The notes: generated from the letters alone by a model not told the origin. Shown: positions 14,202-24,242, numbered from the stretch's first letter. The stretch: 64,000 bases of DNA from JBGNFV01 sp049645705 (GCA_049645705.1 JBARUK010000068.1:1-64000); one strand, 5' to 3'. Translations and numbers: made by a program.

Positions 14202-15648
14202 GGCTCAGGGGTAATATAATTTCAAATGTACTTCCTCTTCCCGGTTGGCTGGTAACATTGACTATGCCCTGGTGTGCTTCCACCATGGTCTTTACGTAGG
14301 CCAGCCCCAGCCCGAAGCCTTTTACATCATGAATATTGCCGGTAGGCACCCGGTAGAATTTCTCAAAAATACGCTTCACAGACTCACGGCTCATACCTAT
14401 GCCCCTGTCACTGACCCTGAGGCTGAGGCCTTCGGGTTTGTTCTCTGTTCTTATACTTATGTCTGGCGCTTCGGAAGAGTATTTATTGGCATTGTCCAGG
14501 AGGTTAAAGACAATATTGGTCAGGTGTGTCTCGTCGGCTTCTACCATAGTTTTGTCGGCATCGAGATCTATATGCAGTGCGCCGCCGCGGCTCTCTACCT
14601 GCATAGCTATACGAGGTATAGCATTCTCGATGACCTCGTGCAGGTCAAGGGTTTCTTTTTTAAGCTTCAGTTCCTTCCGGTCCAGGGTAGCTATCTGCAG
14701 CACCTTCTCTACCTGGCTACCTATGCGGTTGTTTTCTTCTTTTATGATATTCAGGTACCGGTCCAGGATAGAGGGGTGCTGCCTCATTTCCTTATCGTTG
14801 AGCGCTTCACAAGCCAGCGATATGGTCGATACCGGTGTCTTGAACTCATGGGTCATATTATTGATAAAGTCGTTCTTTATCTCACTTATCTTCTTCTGCC
14901 GCACCAGGGCTACTATAGCATAGCCAAAACAGAAGACAATAGCCAGTACTAATAATGCACTACTAACTAGCGGTATCCATATCTTGCCGAGCAGATAAGT
15001 ATTCTCACGGGGAAATGCGAGCGAGAGTACGTTGAAGTTATTAGCCAGATCATTAGGAAAAAGTCCTGCCTGATAGTTACTGGATTTAAACGCTTGCTTA
15101 CCTGTGTTCTCTGCCCGGTGAAAAACCAGGCTGTCTCTAAGCCTGTCATATATACCAAACTCATACTCTGTGTTGATGCCTGTCTGCCTCAATTCACGTT
15201 TGATCAGGCTATCCACATTTACAGGGTTGACTCGCTGACCAATTTGAGGGTGAGTAGCAAAGAGCTCTGATAATACAGTTTCTACCATTTCACTTTTACG
15301 CATCATCTTGCTTGTGTCATCTTCTGACATGAACTCATTACTGAAATCTGCCACGATCACATCTCCTGTTGGTTCACCTTCTGCAGGCGGTGAGACTATT
15401 ACCTGGTATGATCCGCTTCTGGATGTAACCTTGCCGGAAGCTACATTTAATTCACGATAGGTTATATTGACCACTTCCTGCTGTTCAAGGCGGTGTACTA
15501 CTTTAGCGATAGCCTGATGTACGTCCCGAGAAAACTTTTCGCGGTTTACAAGCATTGCATTATCAATCCAGTAGAGCTGAAAACCGACCAGGCCGACCAG
15601 GGCTAAAGCCATCAGTGCAATGATTATCTGTATTCTACGCTTGCTCAT
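14188..15648 (-). CDS. Sensor histidine kinase partner of the response regulator
   Basis: A 486-residue membrane kinase: one N-terminal helix (IIIALMALALVGLVGFQLYW), a periplasmic sensor domain of about 200 residues, a second helix (VSSALLVLAIVFCFGYAIVALV, about 232-252), a HisKA box with phospho-acceptor His in MTHEFKTPVSTI, and HATPase motifs NLLDNANKYS (N box), DRGIGM (G1) and GFGLGLAYV (G2). It is divergent from the secreted protein at 15777, a candidate for its regulon. The periplasmic domain is not recognised. Confidence 0.94.
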   Translation of the reverse strand: MSKRRIQIIIALMALALVGLVGFQLYWIDNAMLVNREKFSRDVHQAIAKVVHRLEQQEVVNITYRELNVASGKVTSRSGSYQVIVSPPAEGEPTGDVIVADFSNEFMSEDDTSKMMRKSEMVETVLSELFATHPQIGQRVNPVNVDSLIKRELRQTGINTEYEFGIYDRLRDSLVFHRAENTGKQAFKSSNYQAGLFPNDLANNFNVLSLAFPRENTYLLGKIWIPLVSSALLVLAIVFCFGYAIVALVRQKKISEIKNDFINNMTHEFKTPVSTISLACEALNDKEMRQHPSILDRYLNIIKEENNRIGSQVEKVLQIATLDRKELKLKKETLDLHEVIENAIPRIAMQVESRGGALHIDLDADKTMVEADETHLTNIVFNLLDNANKYSSEAPDISIRTENKPEGLSLRVSDRGIGMSRESVKRIFEKFYRVPTGNIHDVKGFGLGLAYVKTMVEAHQGIVNVTSQPGRGSTFEIILPLSHEQN

Positions 15649-15776
15649 TGTAGTAAAAGTACATCTTCATTTGAAAACTTGTTTCCACTTAACATTTATT
15701 AACATCCTTTAACTGGCCATTAACTTGACCGCCTTTGTTACTTTACTACCTTGCTGACATCAAACACTCAAATATT

Positions 15777-16577
15777 ATGAAAACAACAACAAAACTTTTT
15801 CTATCAGCACTTTTTTCATGTTCAGTTGTACTACCAACTATGGCACAAAAGTCTGTTAATTCTAAAAAGATCGAGATACACGTCTCCAAAGACGGTAAGA
15901 GTATCTCCCGAACTTACTCTTCTGAAGAGGCAATGGAAAATGACGAGGAATTAAAAGAGTTCTTAGGTGATCATGGAATGGTTATGGTTCAGTCAGGAGA
16001 CAGTAATGTGATCATCGGTGACAGCGACTCTGAATATGTTCAGGTAATTGATTCTGATACCGAGGGTAAGGAAATAGCTATCCTGAGCGAAGCAGATGAA
16101 AACATGGATTCGAAGGCAGTCCGCTATAGCAATAAAGTGATTATGGTGGAGAAGAGTGAAGGTGCTACTGTAGAGGTGTATAACTTCTCAGAAGAAGACG
16201 AGCTTCCTGAAGATGTTCAGAAAATGATAAAGGAGAACAATGGGCTGGCTGTAGTAAGCGGTAAAAAAGCCGACAAGGATCGTTTTTTGGATAAAGGCAA
16301 CAGGGTTTACCCTAGCGAAAAGCGGTTTGTAAGTACCTTGGATATAGATACGAACCTGAAGGAAAATACTATCGGCATTTCTTTTACAGCCGATGCCAAA
16401 CCTACTGATGTTAAGCTTACGGACGAGGATGGTAAAGAGCTCTACCAAAAATCTATCGCTGATTTTGATGGAACATTTAATGAGAAAATTAAGCTCAAAA
16501 GATTCAAAGGAAGGGCTGTATACTTCACCATCGAGCAGAATGGTGTAAAGAGTACGGAGAAAATCAACCTGGATTAA
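15777..16577 (+). CDS. Secreted acidic protein divergent from two-component genes
   Basis: A 266-residue protein with a signal peptide (MKTTTKLFLSALFSCSVVLPTMAQ). The mature part is acidic, with repeated short motifs built on Lys-Asp-Gly, Glu-Asp and Ser (HVSKDGKSISRTYSSEEAM, MVMVQSGDSNVIIGDS), and ends in an Ig-like segment of about 60 residues (DVKLTDEDGKELYQKS, AVYFTIEQNG) similar in pattern to beta-sandwich tails of secreted Bacteroidota proteins. The ATG at 15777 is chosen because it begins the signal peptide. The shared intergenic region with the kinase gene suggests control by that system, which is inference. Function unknown. Confidence 0.75.
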   Translation: MKTTTKLFLSALFSCSVVLPTMAQKSVNSKKIEIHVSKDGKSISRTYSSEEAMENDEELKEFLGDHGMVMVQSGDSNVIIGDSDSEYVQVIDSDTEGKEIAILSEADENMDSKAVRYSNKVIMVEKSEGATVEVYNFSEEDELPEDVQKMIKENNGLAVVSGKKADKDRFLDKGNRVYPSEKRFVSTLDIDTNLKENTIGISFTADAKPTDVKLTDEDGKELYQKSIADFDGTFNEKIKLKRFKGRAVYFTIEQNGVKSTEKINLD

Positions 16578-16626
16578 ATGGTTAGTTAGTAATTGATTTT
16601 TCTATACCTCTAACAGGGTAATCTCC

Positions 16627-16663
16627 GGAGAGGGCAGCGGCAACGTTGCCCTCTCCTATTTTT
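16627..16663 (+). terminator. Intrinsic terminator
   Basis: GGAGAGGGCA (16627-16636) pairs with TGCCCTCTCC (16647-16656), followed by TATTTTTT. Confidence 0.88.
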
Positions 16664-16699
16664 TAACCATATTTGTACCCTAAGAAAGGTCCTTATTCT

Positions 16700-17932
16700 A
16701 TGAAACTTACGAATGACAGATACTCCATACAGGGGGTAGATATGGTCGAGCTTACAGAGCAGTTCGGTACACCCGTGTATGTATATGACGCAGACAAGAT
16801 CCTGAGCCAGGTAGATAAGCTGCGGAATGCATTTGGCAATTTACCTTTGCGCATAAAATATGCATGTAAGTCACTCACTAACCTTTCTATACTGAAGTTG
16901 CTGCGCAAGGCCGGTACGGGTATCGATGCCGTATCCATACAGGAGGTGCACCTGGGACTTAAGGCCGGGTTTAAACCCGAAGAGATCCTGTTTACGCCTA
17001 ACTGTGTGTCCTTTAATGAAATAAAAGAAGGTGTAGCCCTCGGTGTGACTATCAACATCGATAATATCTCCATACTGGAGCAGTTCGGCCACGAATACGG
17101 GGATAAAGTACCAGTTTGCATCAGGCTGAATCCCCACATCATGGCAGGAGGCAACACCAAAATATCCACCGGCCATATAGACAGTAAGTTCGGCATTTCC
17201 ATTCTCCAGATTAGGCACCTGCTCCGGGTGGTCAATACCAATAACATCAATGTGACCGGCCTGCACATGCATACCGGTTCGGATATACTGGACAGCGAAG
17301 TGTTTATAAAAGCGGCCCAGATACTGCTGGATGCTGCCAGGGACTTCCCTAACCTTCATTTCCTGGATTTTGGCAGCGGGTTTAAGGTAGGCTACCGCGA
17401 AGGTGATGTTACCACTGACATCAGCGGACTGGGAAAAAAACTGGCGAACACGATCAGTGAGTTTAGCCGGGAATATGGCCGGGAGCTGGAAGTATGGTTT
17501 GAACCGGGCAAGTTCCTGGTAAGCGAAGCAGGCTACTTTCTGGTCACGACTAATGTGATCAAGACTACCCCTGCGACTGTATTTGCCGGGGTGGACTCAG
17601 GTATGAACCACCTGCTGCGCCCTATGATGTATGACTCATATCACGACATGTTTAATCTGTCTAACCCATCAGGCACCTTTCGGGTATACACGGTGGTAGG
17701 CTACATTTGTGAAACAGATACTCTGGGGTACGATCGTAAGCTGAACGAACTCAGGGAAGGAGATATTATCGCCATTAAAAATGCTGGTGCGTACGGATTT
17801 AGCATGGCCTCTAACTACAACAGCCGGTTCAGACCTGCGGAAGTACTGATCCATGAGGGCAAAGCCAAGCTGATCCGACGAAGGGAAACTATGGAAGACC
17901 TGCTCTCGACTCAGGTGGATATAGATATCTGA
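16700..17932 (+). CDS. lysA: Diaminopimelate decarboxylase
   Basis: Last step of lysine synthesis (meso-diaminopimelate to lysine), 410 residues, PLP-dependent alanine racemase-like fold. Motifs: YVYDADKI near the start, IKYACKSLTN with the PLP lysine, HMHTGSDI, FLDFGSGFKV (Gly loop), VWFEPGKFLV and GYICETDTLGYDR (substrate Cys). The ATG at 16700 is preferred over an upstream one at 16673 because it fits the family start (MKLTNDRYSIQGVD). Its last 22 bp overlap the end of the convergent exonuclease gene. Confidence 0.94.
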   Translation: MKLTNDRYSIQGVDMVELTEQFGTPVYVYDADKILSQVDKLRNAFGNLPLRIKYACKSLTNLSILKLLRKAGTGIDAVSIQEVHLGLKAGFKPEEILFTPNCVSFNEIKEGVALGVTINIDNISILEQFGHEYGDKVPVCIRLNPHIMAGGNTKISTGHIDSKFGISILQIRHLLRVVNTNNINVTGLHMHTGSDILDSEVFIKAAQILLDAARDFPNLHFLDFGSGFKVGYREGDVTTDISGLGKKLANTISEFSREYGRELEVWFEPGKFLVSEAGYFLVTTNVIKTTPATVFAGVDSGMNHLLRPMMYDSYHDMFNLSNPSGTFRVYTVVGYICETDTLGYDRKLNELREGDIIAIKNAGAYGFSMASNYNSRFRPAEVLIHEGKAKLIRRRETMEDLLSTQVDIDI

Positions 17933-19317
17933 TCAGACGAGTAGAGAATAGTACGCTCGACCTTTCCTTCACGAATGAATGCATTAACTATCCGCCTTAC
18001 ATAGCGGCAGTCTTTCACATGCTCTATCGGTACTTCTGACAGGTAGTTAAGGTCATCCAGCCTATCATAGTCCGCATATCCGTACCCTGTACACCGCCCG
18101 CATTCTATCCTGATGATGGCCCGCTCCCTGGCGGTACGGCCTTCATCTATAATGAACATATCATCTGCAGGAATCATAAAGGCTTTGAGGGCTTCCTGGG
18201 CGCGGTCATTGTACGCGACGGGGTCTTCCTTATCGCAGCAAGCTCCCTTGCACCAGCCCAGGGTATGGTGAAAGCACTGGCCCCTTGTCTTTTCCAGTCC
18301 GCAAAGGCTCATACATAAGCCATGCTTCTCCACCAGCTCTGTCAGCATTTTGCGCGCTTTGGATTCGGTAGCAAAAGCCGCTACTACCTGCTCGCCGCCT
18401 TTGATCCGCTTCAGCTCCATGCGTACGTAGCCGTCTATGCGCACATCCACTACCAAGCCTATGGCAAACTCGCCCCGCTTCTGGGTGACGTTGTAGAAGG
18501 GTTTATGCTTTTTGATCTGATCGGACTCTTTGAGCAGTGCCACCAGCTCACTTCCTGTTTTTATAGTGTTCACTTTCCGGACAGAGCGGGCCAGGGCTGC
18601 TGCCTTACCCCTGCCCTTACCCGCCAGGTGGGTCAGCACTCTCTGGCGCATGTCTGTACTTTTACCAATGTACAGGATCACCCCGTTCTCATCCTGCAGC
18701 TGGTACACACCTGTAGCGGATGGCAGGTTGCTGATGACCTCTTCCGGCACCGATGAGGCTATCTTTCTAGTGGGTACACGCTTCTTTTTTCCACCTCTTA
18801 TATATCCTGACAGCATGCTGTGGGAGGAGGTATCTACCAAGTGATGCAGCAGCAGGGCAGTAGCTTCGGCATCTCCGGCGGCACGGTGGCGGTTCATCAG
18901 CGGTATGCCCAAGGCATGACACAGCTTACCCAGGCTATACGATGCATGACCGGGAATGATCCGTCGGCTGGTCTGAACCGTACAGAGGCGTTCTTTTTCA
19001 AATGGGAAACCTAATGCAGCGAAAGACTCACGCAGAAACTGGTAGTCGAAGTTGACATTGTGCGCCACAAACACTCTGCCGTCAAGCAACTCCACGATGG
19101 TCCTGGCCACCTCATAAAAAGCGGGGGCATCTGCCACCATATGATTATCTATACCGGTAATGCGGGTAATATGGGCGGGAATGGAACAACCCGGATTGAT
19201 AAGGCTGCTCCACGATCTGACAATCCGGGTGCCATCTGTAATAAAGATGGCTACTTCGGTGATCTTGTCATGGCGATAACTGCCTCCTGTAGTTTCCAGA
19301 TCGACGACGGCGTACAT
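17911..19317 (-). CDS. DEDDh exonuclease fused to GIY-YIG endonuclease domain
   Basis: A 468-residue fusion. The first 170 residues are a DnaQ/PolC-epsilon-type 3'-5' exonuclease (VVDLETTGG with the first D/E pair, HNVNFDYQF, HRAAGDAEATALL). Residues about 200-300 form a GIY-YIG domain like UvrC or Cho (ATGVYQLQDENGVILYIGKS, KKHKPFYNVTQ). The C-terminal 150 residues contain a Cys cluster (CGLEKTRGQCFHHTLGWCKGACC) seen in this fusion class. A DNA repair role (incision plus trimming) is inferred from the domains. The 3' end overlaps lysA by 22 bp, tail to tail. Confidence 0.9.
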   Translation of the reverse strand: MYAVVDLETTGGSYRHDKITEVAIFITDGTRIVRSWSSLINPGCSIPAHITRITGIDNHMVADAPAFYEVARTIVELLDGRVFVAHNVNFDYQFLRESFAALGFPFEKERLCTVQTSRRIIPGHASYSLGKLCHALGIPLMNRHRAAGDAEATALLLHHLVDTSSHSMLSGYIRGGKKKRVPTRKIASSVPEEVISNLPSATGVYQLQDENGVILYIGKSTDMRQRVLTHLAGKGRGKAAALARSVRKVNTIKTGSELVALLKESDQIKKHKPFYNVTQKRGEFAIGLVVDVRIDGYVRMELKRIKGGEQVVAAFATESKARKMLTELVEKHGLCMSLCGLEKTRGQCFHHTLGWCKGACCDKEDPVAYNDRAQEALKAFMIPADDMFIIDEGRTARERAIIRIECGRCTGYGYADYDRLDDLNYLSEVPIEHVKDCRYVRRIVNAFIREGKVERTILYSSDQISIST

Positions 19318-19365
19318 TTTTCAAAGTTAAAAAATTTAGCCGTTACATCCTCAATACTAAGGCAA

Positions 19366-20892
19366 TTAGTATTCTTTTAGGTAAAGTTGGAATGTGGTCC
19401 CTTCACCCACCTGGCTCTGAACCTCTATACGTCCTCCGTTTTTCTCCACCATGGTCTTGATGATGTGCAGGCCTATTCCTTTTCCTTCGCTTTGTTTGGT
19501 AAATCTGCGAAAGGGCTTGAACAGGTTTTTGCCCACCCTATCGAGGTCTATGCCTATACCATTGTCTTCCACTTCCAGTATAACAAATTTACCCATGCGG
19601 TAAGTACTCACCCGGATCCTGAGAGGCCGGTCGGGGTCCTTGTACTTCATTATGTTAGAGAGCAGATTGGATAGTATACTAACCATGTAAGCCTCTATGT
19701 ACTTGATGTTTTTAACATCCAGATGCTTATGAATGGTGTAGGGGGTAAAGTCAGGGCGGTTTTCCAGGTCTGCCTGTATATCACGGATGATATTTTCCAG
19801 CTTACAGGTAGCAATCTTGCTTTCCAGGTTGGCCATACTTTCTATCAGGCCTATCAGACCCTTCAGCCTGTTATCCAGCCGGTCAAAAGTCCCCTCCAGT
19901 TTTTCCATGATATCCTTACGGGCACCATCTTCTTTTTCCAGCTTATACAGCCAGAGCAAACTTTTGAGGTTACCCACTGGTCCGCGCAGGTCATGCGCGA
20001 TGGTATAGATGAAGTTGTCGAGGTATGTATTAAGCGAACGCAGGTCTTCATTGTCCTTTTTCAGCTTGTCTTCCACCTGCTTTTGCGTGGTCACCTCGCG
20101 GGTGATGGCCAGGGCGTAATCTACTGTACCACTGCCTCCCTTTTCCGGTACTATGGTGGTATGGAAATGCCTCGGTTTGTCTGTATCCTCTATTATAAAA
20201 GAAAATTCTCCGGCCTCCTCTTTTTTAAAAGTACGGGTCAGATGGGTTTTCCAAAGATCCAGAGCAGTTTTATCAAGCACTCCCATGTCTTCTTTAGTCT
20301 TATTGACCATTTCAGAAGGTTCCAGGCCGAAGTGGTACCGGCATGCTTCGTTGGCATAGACAATTTTCAGATCCGGGCTATATCGGCACACAAGATCCGG
20401 AAGATTTTCTACCAGTCGCAGGTAGTTCTTCTCGACAGCCTTATTGTTTTTGGCAAAAGCAGATGTGGTTTCTATTTTTCTGGCCGTGATCCAATAGCTC
20501 AGTTGAGAATCGGTAGTTTTTTCTGCGTACAAACGGGCATGAAGGCCATAGCGGCTATCATCTGTCAGATCGTCTGGCCAAAGTATAAAATCATATGATT
20601 CACCCCCCGGCTCCAGACGGGCGGATAACTCTTCGTTTTCAACAGCTATCTGATCACCACGAACACCGGGCAGCGACTTCCAGTCAAGCCCCAGCGCTTC
20701 TTCACGGTCTATACCAAATATATTTTCAAAAGCCTTATTCACGAATATAACACTGAAATCCTCGTTCAAATGCACAAGGACATCAGGACTATGAGCAATA
20801 AAGCCTACACTGTAATCATACAAAGATCTATCATTATGTTCTACTTCAGACGCATGTAGCATTATGTCTATCTCAACAGGACGGGTCCCCAT
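19366..20892 (-). CDS. PAS-domain sensor histidine kinase, probably soluble
   Basis: A 508-residue kinase without membrane helices. Two PAS domains (about 25-140, with INEDFSVIFVNKAFENIFG-like sequence; about 150-270, YSPDLKIVYANEACRYHFG) are followed by a coiled linker, a HisKA region with YTIAHDLRGPVGNL and an HATPase with NLLSNIMKYKDPD, EDNGIGID and GKGIGLHIIKTMVEKNGG. No response regulator lies next to it, so its partner is elsewhere. Cytoplasmic sensing is inferred from the lack of transmembrane segments. Confidence 0.92.
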   Translation of the reverse strand: MGTRPVEIDIMLHASEVEHNDRSLYDYSVGFIAHSPDVLVHLNEDFSVIFVNKAFENIFGIDREEALGLDWKSLPGVRGDQIAVENEELSARLEPGGESYDFILWPDDLTDDSRYGLHARLYAEKTTDSQLSYWITARKIETTSAFAKNNKAVEKNYLRLVENLPDLVCRYSPDLKIVYANEACRYHFGLEPSEMVNKTKEDMGVLDKTALDLWKTHLTRTFKKEEAGEFSFIIEDTDKPRHFHTTIVPEKGGSGTVDYALAITREVTTQKQVEDKLKKDNEDLRSLNTYLDNFIYTIAHDLRGPVGNLKSLLWLYKLEKEDGARKDIMEKLEGTFDRLDNRLKGLIGLIESMANLESKIATCKLENIIRDIQADLENRPDFTPYTIHKHLDVKNIKYIEAYMVSILSNLLSNIMKYKDPDRPLRIRVSTYRMGKFVILEVEDNGIGIDLDRVGKNLFKPFRRFTKQSEGKGIGLHIIKTMVEKNGGRIEVQSQVGEGTTFQLYLKEY

Positions 20893-21100
20893 AAATGAAT
20901 ATTCTTGAAAAAATGCAGGGAATCGCTAAAAAATCAAAAAACAAAGTGCACCTATCACCTACAGAACTATAGGCCGGAGTATCTGTTTTCCTGATGCATT
21001 ACTTATTCGTAAGATACAAAAATAATTCCAGCGTCTTTAGAATAAGTTTTCGTTTGTTATTAAACAACTGCCCGTGTAGTTTGTTTTGATTAGCTTTTAG

Positions 21101-23995
21101 CTAGTTGCCGGACACAGAATCTATCCCGACTCCTTCCTGTGCTTCTCCCTGCTCTGACATAAGGCCTTTCAGGCGCTCTTCCAGTTGGCGGAGCGCTTCT
21201 CCTGCTTCCTTATATCGCCGCTCAGAAGTGTATTCCACATATTCCTCAAATGCCCGGTTGGCTTCTTCTATCATTTGCCTCTGGGTATAAGATGCCGGGC
21301 GGTAGTCAGGATCATTCTCACGCTCTGCTTCCGCTTCGGCCAGCACGTATTCTCCCCTTCTCCTAAACAGACCCTCCAGGGCTTCACCAAACGACTCGGC
21401 ATAGCTAAGTTCATCGCCATGCATCACGGCCACCAGGCGCAGTTCAGGGTAAGCGGCCGTTTCTGCCTGCAGGTATATCGGCTCTACATAGATCAGAGTA
21501 TTATTTACCGGGATAGCCAGTACATTGCCGCGAATGACATTACTACCCCGCTGGTCCCAGAGGCTTAGCTGACCTGACAGGTGGCTATCCTGGTCTATCT
21601 TGGTTTCTACCTGCTGAGGACCCAGCATGCGCGTGTCTTTAGGGAAATTATAGCTGATAAACTTGCCGTAATTATCCCCGTCGCAAAGCCCGGCTACCCA
21701 CCCTATAAGCACACTACGGTTTTTCGGCGTAAAAGGCAGTATCAGCGAGAACTGAAGCTCTTCACTATCAGGTTGCTTCCATAAGATATAATAAGGCTCC
21801 ACAGCCTGCACCTGCTCGCGGTATTTTTCCGTAGCCCGTATCCATAGGTCCTCCTGGTTGTAGAAGACAGTAGGGTCTTCCATGTGGTATTTGGCGTATA
21901 CCAGCCCCTGCATCAGCAGCATATCCAGCGGGTAGCGTACATGCTCGCGCAGCCCGGCAGGCATTTCATCGGCCGGTCTGAACAGTCCTTCGTATACGTT
22001 ACTCCAGGTCTGTATCATCGGGTCTTCATCGTCAAATACGTAAAACTCTACCGAACCGTCGTAGGCATCCACTACTGCCTTTACCGAGTTTCGGATATAG
22101 TTTACCCCGGCAAACTGGGGCTTGGTACTGCGGGAGGCCTGCACATCCTGGTCTCCTTCGGAAAATGAAATGCTTTCTCTGCCGCTATAGGGCTCGGAGT
22201 AAGGGTAGTACCTGCTGGTGGTATACCCGTCTATGATCCAGTATAGCTTGCCCCCGGACAGCACCACATACGGATCCTGATCATATGAGAGAAAGGGCGC
22301 TAGTTTTTTTACACGTTCCCGTATCTGCCGGTGGTACATCATGCGGCTGCTGTCTGTTGGATAGCTGCTGAACAGAAAGCGCGTACCATCAAACCGGTAT
22401 CCATATACAAAGCGGCGCCACCAGTTGCTCAGCGGCACCCCCCCGGTACCCGTATAGTTCGTATAGATGTTCTCGTCACCGCTGGGGTAGTCGAACTCCG
22501 GCTCCAGGCTATTTACGATCACAGGGTTAGACTCCGCCTCCCCGTAGTAAATACGCGGTTCGGTCACTTCCAGCGATTCGTAGTCTGTCTTAGGAGGTAT
22601 ATCCCTGATCAGCATTTCCGGCAGTCCTTCACGCGTAAAGCTGCTGACCGGGGTCAGGGTAATACCGAAGCCATGAGTATATTTAAAGCGCTGGTTTACA
22701 AAGGTCTGGCTCTGATCCGGCAGGTTGTTCACGTTCATTTCCCTGGCAGAGACCATCACTTGCCGGTACTTGCCATCTATTACGTACCGGTCTATGTCCA
22801 CATCTATGAATTCGTAGTACAGGCGTATCTCCTGAAACTGACGGAATACTTCGTCCAGGGCACGGTAGTCCCACAGGCGGATATTATCAAACAGGTCAGG
22901 GTTGTCCGCTACAGTAGCGGCATCGAATGTGCCGTTTCCGGGAAACTCCCTCTCCTCCACATCGTGGAGGTTAAAGGCCCGTCGGGTAAATTCAATATTA
23001 TTTAGGATATAGGGTTTCTCCAGCGTTATTTCGTTAGGCTCTACACGCAAGAACTGGAATGCACCTGGTATGACCGTTAGTCCCGTGGCCCACAGCATGG
23101 TCACCGAAATAGCTACCAGTATCAGTGTAATGGCATGGTCGGTAAATGACTCTGTACGGATACGTCTGGACAGGTTTTGCCAGAACCTGCGTCCCGGACC
23201 CAACAGCAGGGACACACCTATGATGAGGGTGACTATACTAACGAACCAGTAGGCAGGTAGTCTGATGTTTACATCCGTCCACCCGGGACCTGCCACCGCC
23301 CCCCAGTCAGAGTACATAAGGCTGTAGCGGTCTACAAATTTAAAGACACCCATCATTACCAGTAAGAACCCGGCAGAGAAGTACACGGGGAAAAATAGTC
23401 TTTTCAGGGTACGGGCATCTCCCATTGGCTGCTGAAATTCCAGTACGCCCTTACGGTTAGGGTAAAAATATGCACTGACAAGAGATACAGCCAACGAAAG
23501 CGCACAAAGCCATAGCAATAGTATGAGTGTGTTTTTTATAAGAGGAAGGCTAAACAAGTAAAAGCCGATCTTCTGCCCCAGGATAGGATCTGCAAGCTCA
23601 GTAGGAGCCTGGTTTATAAACAACAGAAATGCTTCCCAGGTACCGAGGCCCCAGAAACCACCCGTTAAAGCAGAGAAAGCTATAGCCAGGTACCTGAGCC
23701 GCTGCTTATACGGCGACAGATAGACGGTAAGCAGGGTAACAATGAAAGCACTACCGATAGCACCTCCCATAATAAAGCTGACCCGGGTAAGCTGAAGAGT
23801 CCAGAAACGATCGTCGTACCCCAGGTTCTCAAACCACAGTAGTTCTGACCAGAAATTCAGAAACCGAAAAAATAATATGGTGAAAACCGCGATACTGGCT
23901 CCCAGGGCAAGCTTTGTTTTACTCCTGAAATAGAGACCACGAAAAAAGAAAAATCCGGCAAGTCCGTACAGTATGACTGAAAGCGCTATATACAT
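21101..23995 (-). CDS. UPF0182 family large membrane protein
   Basis: A 964-residue protein. About seven hydrophobic helices fill the first 300 residues, followed by a long soluble region with UPF0182 (COG1615) hallmarks: GITLTPVSSFTREGLPEMLIRDIPP, EPRIYYGE, PYVVLSGGKLYWIIDGYTTS, YIRNSVKAVVDAYDG, VRYPLDMLLMQ, LPFTPKNRSVLIGW and NTLIYVEPIYLQA. The function is not known. It ends in a low-complexity Glu-rich coiled tail. The family is common in Actinobacteria, Cyanobacteria and Clostridia, so a Bacteroidota copy may reflect transfer; this is inference. The start lies beside the fifth sRNA locus. Confidence 0.92.
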   Translation of the reverse strand: MYIALSVILYGLAGFFFFRGLYFRSKTKLALGASIAVFTILFFRFLNFWSELLWFENLGYDDRFWTLQLTRVSFIMGGAIGSAFIVTLLTVYLSPYKQRLRYLAIAFSALTGGFWGLGTWEAFLLFINQAPTELADPILGQKIGFYLFSLPLIKNTLILLLWLCALSLAVSLVSAYFYPNRKGVLEFQQPMGDARTLKRLFFPVYFSAGFLLVMMGVFKFVDRYSLMYSDWGAVAGPGWTDVNIRLPAYWFVSIVTLIIGVSLLLGPGRRFWQNLSRRIRTESFTDHAITLILVAISVTMLWATGLTVIPGAFQFLRVEPNEITLEKPYILNNIEFTRRAFNLHDVEEREFPGNGTFDAATVADNPDLFDNIRLWDYRALDEVFRQFQEIRLYYEFIDVDIDRYVIDGKYRQVMVSAREMNVNNLPDQSQTFVNQRFKYTHGFGITLTPVSSFTREGLPEMLIRDIPPKTDYESLEVTEPRIYYGEAESNPVIVNSLEPEFDYPSGDENIYTNYTGTGGVPLSNWWRRFVYGYRFDGTRFLFSSYPTDSSRMMYHRQIRERVKKLAPFLSYDQDPYVVLSGGKLYWIIDGYTTSRYYPYSEPYSGRESISFSEGDQDVQASRSTKPQFAGVNYIRNSVKAVVDAYDGSVEFYVFDDEDPMIQTWSNVYEGLFRPADEMPAGLREHVRYPLDMLLMQGLVYAKYHMEDPTVFYNQEDLWIRATEKYREQVQAVEPYYILWKQPDSEELQFSLILPFTPKNRSVLIGWVAGLCDGDNYGKFISYNFPKDTRMLGPQQVETKIDQDSHLSGQLSLWDQRGSNVIRGNVLAIPVNNTLIYVEPIYLQAETAAYPELRLVAVMHGDELSYAESFGEALEGLFRRRGEYVLAEAEAERENDPDYRPASYTQRQMIEEANRAFEEYVEYTSERRYKEAGEALRQLEERLKGLMSEQGEAQEGVGIDSVSGN

Positions 23996-24106
23996 AGGTA
24001 TACCTCAGTTTTTTTATAAAAATGAAAGGTAATAAATAAGATTGACACAGAATCCGGACACGAAAAAATACTTCTCCCTTTAAAAATGAGAAAAACACAT
24101 TCAATT

Positions 24107-24163
24107 TTCTCATTTTGAGATTAAAAAAATGATTTAAACCCGTGTTTTTCTCATTTTGAGATT
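24107..24163 (+). promoter_or_regulatory. Paired upstream activator sites, fifth locus
   Basis: Two identical copies of TTCTCATTTTGAGATT (24107-24122 and 24148-24163), better palindromes than those of the main array. Their starts are 41 bp apart (one helical turn more than the 31 bp of the array), and the second ends 53 bp before the -24 element (52 in the array). A further half-site-like AAATGAGAA lies at about 24084. Confidence 0.6.
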
Positions 24164-24216
24164 GCAGTGATTTAAACAAACCCCATTTCAGAGCAGTTAG
24201 CCGCGTTTTCTGGTTT

Positions 24217-24232
24217 TGGCACGGCTTATGTA
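24217..24232 (+). promoter_or_regulatory. Sigma-54-like promoter, fifth locus
   Basis: TGGCACGGCTTATGTA keeps the -24 half of the array promoters, but the -12 GC is GT, so it should be weaker or altered. Predicted start near 24243. Confidence 0.55.
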
Positions 24233-24242
24233 TAAATAAGAG

